Part shown: positions 12,907 to 15,169 of the stretch, one piece after another
Numbering within the stretch: position 1 is the stretch's first letter
How the letters are laid out: the number at the start of each line of letters is the position of its first letter
Assembly (NCBI GenBank): GCA_964579765.1
Contig: CAZOIK010000118.1
Coordinates: 1 to 15,169, forward strand
Direction of reading: 5' to 3'
Origin: DATNBT01 sp964579765
GTDB taxonomy: Bacteria > Acidobacteriota > Vicinamibacteria > Vicinamibacterales > CAVVIG01
DNA: 15,169 nucleotides
Translations under genes and position numbers: made by a program
The notes under the pieces: model-generated
The model's input: only the letters and a program-made list of their open reading frames with translations
Databases searched by the model: none
Told to the model about the DNA's origin: nothing

Positions 12907-14391
12907 CTACCGCTGGATGAAGGGGTTCGGCACTTCGGCCGCCGTCGAAATCCAGACGCTTTTCACCTGCAGATACTCTTTCAGCATCTCCTGGCCGTTC
13001 TCGCGGCCGATGCCGGAGCGCTTGTATCCGCCAAACGGGGACAGGTAACTGACCGCCCGATAGGTGTTGATCCAGACGGTGCCCGCCCGCAGGCGCTCGG
13101 CCATCGTCAGCGCCCGACGCATGTTCTGGGTCCACACGCCGGCCGCGAGGCCGTAGACGATGTCGTTGCCGATGGCGACGGCTTCCTCTTCGTCGTTGAA
13201 CGGGATGATCGACAGGACGGGGCCGAAGACTTCTTCCTGCGCGATCCGCATCGAGTTCTTGACGCCGGAAAAGATCGTCGGCTCGACGAACCAGCCGTCC
13301 CCGAATTCGGGCGCGGTCGGCCGCTGGCCGCCGAGGACCGCCGTCGCGCCTTCGCCCCGGGCGACGTCGATGTATTTGAGCACCTTGTCGAGCTGCGGCT
13401 TGTTGGTGATCGGACCGACCTGCGTGCTGAGGTCCATCGGGTTGCCCATCTTCGCCGTGCGCGCGAGCGCGAGGAGCCGATCCACGAACGCATCATGAAT
13501 GCTCTGCTGCACGAGCAGACGCGAACCGGCGACGCAGGTCTGTCCGGTCGCCGCGAAGATGCCCGACACGACGCCCTTCACCGCGTTGTCGATCTCGGCG
13601 TCGTCGAACACGATGTTCGGCGACTTGCCGCCGAGTTCCATGCTGACCTTCTTCAGCCCGCGCGCCGCGGCCTCGTACACCTTCTGTCCGGTGAGGTCTG
13701 AGCCGGTGAAGGCGACCTTCGCGACGAGCGGATGTTCAACCAGCGGCTGGCCGGTTTCGGGGCCGAACCCCGTCACGACGTTGACGACGCCGGGCGGGAC
13801 CCCGGCCTGCTCGACGAGCTTCATGAACTCGAGCGTGGACGCCGACGTGAACTCCGACGGCTTGACGACGATCGTGTTTCCGGCGGCCAGCGCCGGCGCC
13901 AGCTTCCATGTCAACAGAAACAGCGGCGAGTTCCACGGGATGATCGCGGCGACGACACCGAGCGGCTCGTATCGTGTGTAGTTGAAGATGTCGGGCTTGT
14001 CAGCCGGCAGGACGGCGCCCTCGATTTTGTCCGCGAGGCCGCCATAGTAGTAGTACCACTGCGCCAGGTAGTGCACGACCGGGCTGATCTCCGCCATCAG
14101 CTTCCCGTTGTCGCGGACTTCAACCTCGGAGAGCGTCTTCGCGTGCTCGAGCACCAGATCGCCGAGCCTGCGCAGGAGCGCGCCGCGCTGCGAAGCCGTG
14201 AGCTTCGGCCACGGGCCCGTCGTGAAGGCCTTGTACGCCGCGCGCACGGCGCGGTCCACGTCTTCTGCGTTGCAGCGCGGGATGCGCCCCCACGGTTTGC
14301 CCGTGTACGGATTGTCGGTGTCGAAGAACGCCCCGGACGCCGCGTTGACCCAGCGTCCGTCGATGTGGGTCTGATATGTGACGAGTTCCAT
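12907..14391 (-). CDS. NAD(P)-dependent aldehyde dehydrogenase
   Basis: A 494-residue enzyme, the normal full length of the ALDH superfamily. It oxidises an aldehyde to the carboxylic acid in the cytoplasm. Visible active-site residues: oxyanion Asn154 (IPWNSP), Lys177 and Glu180 of the cofactor-binding VVKPSE, general base Glu252 (MELGGKSP), nucleophile Cys286 (GQTCVAGSR), and Glu387 in EEVFGP. Glu180 after the cofactor Lys suggests preference for NAD+, an inference. The C-terminal block FGGYKRSGIGRENG is typical of betaine/aromatic/aliphatic aldehyde dehydrogenases; the actual substrate cannot be told. There is no Shine-Dalgarno; the 20-base gap to the upstream gene contains the half REP at 14399-14410, and the short spacing suggests cotranscription with that gene. 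Confidence 0.93.
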   Translation of the reverse strand: MELVTYQTHIDGRWVNAASGAFFDTDNPYTGKPWGRIPRCNAEDVDRAVRAAYKAFTTGPWPKLTASQRGALLRRLGDLVLEHAKTLSEVEVRDNGKLMAEISPVVHYLAQWYYYYGGLADKIEGAVLPADKPDIFNYTRYEPLGVVAAIIPWNSPLFLLTWKLAPALAAGNTIVVKPSEFTSASTLEFMKLVEQAGVPPGVVNVVTGFGPETGQPLVEHPLVAKVAFTGSDLTGQKVYEAAARGLKKVSMELGGKSPNIVFDDAEIDNAVKGVVSGIFAATGQTCVAGSRLLVQQSIHDAFVDRLLALARTAKMGNPMDLSTQVGPITNKPQLDKVLKYIDVARGEGATAVLGGQRPTAPEFGDGWFVEPTIFSGVKNSMRIAQEEVFGPVLSIIPFNDEEEAVAIGNDIVYGLAAGVWTQNMRRALTMAERLRAGTVWINTYRAVSYLSPFGGYKRSGIGRENGQEMLKEYLQVKSVWISTAAEVPNPFIQR

Positions 14392-14398
14392 GCGGCAG

Positions 14399-14410
14399 GG
14401 CCCGCCCTAC
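14399..14410 (-). repeat. Half REP-like sequence upstream of the aldehyde dehydrogenase
   Basis: On the minus strand the 12 bases GTAGGGCGGGCC are identical to 72-83, the foot and first arm of the REP-like hairpin there. The second arm is absent: the following bases read CTGCCGC and then the start codon. It looks like a REP remnant or a chance match in GC-rich DNA. Confidence 0.45.
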
Positions 14411-14411
14411 G

Positions 14412-15169
14412 TCAGCGGTTGTCGCGATCCTCGGCGCGCGCGCCGCTGAGGATGTTGAACAGCGCGTGGTTCCCTTCGTGGCACGCGTACTCGAACATGC
14501 CGTAGTCGTTTTCGCGGCGCCACGGGAACTGAAGGGTGAACGGACGTGTGTAGGTTTTCGGGTCGTCGATCGTCGCCGAGTACTCGATCGTGTCCGGCGC
14601 GACGCGCGTGAAGCGCTCCGTGATCTTCAGCGCGTCGCTGAACGGCTGGCCGCCGCCGTTGCCGCCGATCCCGTTCCGGTCGAACATGTTGGTCGTCTCG
14701 ACGACGAGCGTCTCGCCGTCCCAGTGCCCGCGCGAGTCGCCCATGTAGCTGCGGATTGTCGAACGGACGTGCGGGCGGCCGTCGAGATAGAAGAAGCGCG
14801 TCTCGTGGATCATCTCGTTGCGGAGGACCACGAGCCCCGGTGCCTGGATGATCTGGTTGCCGTTGTTGTAGATGACCGGCTGCAGCGATCCGAGCACCCC
14901 GCGCGTGATGCACTGATCGTAGAGGCTGCGATCCTCGTACGAATCGGCGGGGCCGTGCGTGGCTCTCGCCGCCTGGATTGCGCGCAGGCGCGCCATGCCC
15001 TCGGGCGTCTCCGGCGGGACGCGGCCGTCGGGCGGATCGACGATGAGCGAAGCCTGGTACGACGGCCGGCCGCGCTCGAGCCAGTGCGGCGGCGGAGAGA
15101 CAGGGCCGCCGACCGTGCCGCGCGCTTCCTGCTCCGGCGTCACCGCGTCGATGTTGAAGTCGGCGTTGT
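14412..15169 (-). CDS. Protein of unknown function, 5' end beyond the window
   Basis: The reading frame is open to the window edge (no stop up to 15169), so the first start inside, GTG 15143, is probably not the true one and the gene is partial at its N-terminus. About 250 residues are visible. Recognisable blocks are NNGNQIIQAPG, EMIHETRFFYLDGRPH, GDSRGHWDGETLVVETTNM, RFTRVAPDTIEY and FEYACHEGNHALFNILSGAR. From family knowledge these mark an uncharacterised family that is abundant, often in many copies, in Acidobacteriota genomes and usually annotated as hypothetical and exported. The pattern of repeated short beta-strands suggests a beta-rich fold. No catalytic residues can be assigned. It ends 20 bases before the aldehyde dehydrogenase start on the same strand, so the two may form an operon. 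Confidence 0.8.
   Translation of the reverse strand, partial: NADFNIDAVTPEQEARGTVGGPVSPPPHWLERGRPSYQASLIVDPPDGRVPPETPEGMARLRAIQAARATHGPADSYEDRSLYDQCITRGVLGSLQPVIYNNGNQIIQAPGLVVLRNEMIHETRFFYLDGRPHVRSTIRSYMGDSRGHWDGETLVVETTNMFDRNGIGGNGGGQPFSDALKITERFTRVAPDTIEYSATIDDPKTYTRPFTLQFPWRRENDYGMFEYACHEGNHALFNILSGARAEDRDNR

Overview
The window is high-GC bacterial DNA. Its gene content (two very large Oar/SusC-like TonB-dependent receptors with N-terminal carboxypeptidase-regulatory domains, a two-heme cytochrome of the photosynthetic-reaction-centre cytochrome type, an exported ankyrin protein, and a heme-copper-TPR fusion lipoprotein) resembles Acidobacteriota, most likely class Vicinamibacteria. That placement is inference from protein style; no rRNA or marker gene is present.

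Layout: positions 1-106 hold a 23-base C homopolymer and a REP-like hairpin. From 107 to 7780 four genes read rightwards: an exported ankyrin-repeat protein (107-1615), a CxxCH cytochrome overlapping it by 4 bases (1612-2514), a TonB-dependent receptor (2667-5702) followed by a rho-independent terminator, and a c-heme/type II copper monooxygenase-like/TPR lipoprotein (5810-7780). A mostly empty 471-base gap follows, with an AT-rich patch just before a 238-residue protein of unknown function (8252-8968). The rest reads leftwards: an acidobacterial-type protein of unknown function cut by the window edge (14412-15169), an aldehyde dehydrogenase (12907-14391), a second TonB-dependent receptor (9641-12718) with its own terminator, and a 148-residue protein of unknown function (9075-9521) that converges on the 238-residue gene.

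Common theme: nearly every recognised product acts outside the cytoplasm (outer-membrane uptake, periplasmic electron transfer, a copper monooxygenase-like lipoprotein, a periplasmic ankyrin scaffold). The ankyrin and cytochrome genes look translationally coupled. The two receptors are paralogues that share an almost unchanged N-terminal module and also the same 3' cassette: stop codon, ACACGAAGG-type repeats, then a GGGCCGGGGGC hairpin terminator.

Most unusual points: a REP-like hairpin doublet (GTAG...CTAC) lies inside the coding sequence of the cytochrome and encodes part of its signal peptide; another REP-like hairpin occupies the ribosome-binding region of the ankyrin gene; the lipoprotein keeps all six copper ligands expected of peptidylglycine monooxygenase-type enzymes, fused to a c-heme domain and TPRs; and its start codon lies three bases after the receptor terminator. 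I see no rRNA, tRNA, CRISPR array, transposase or integrase.
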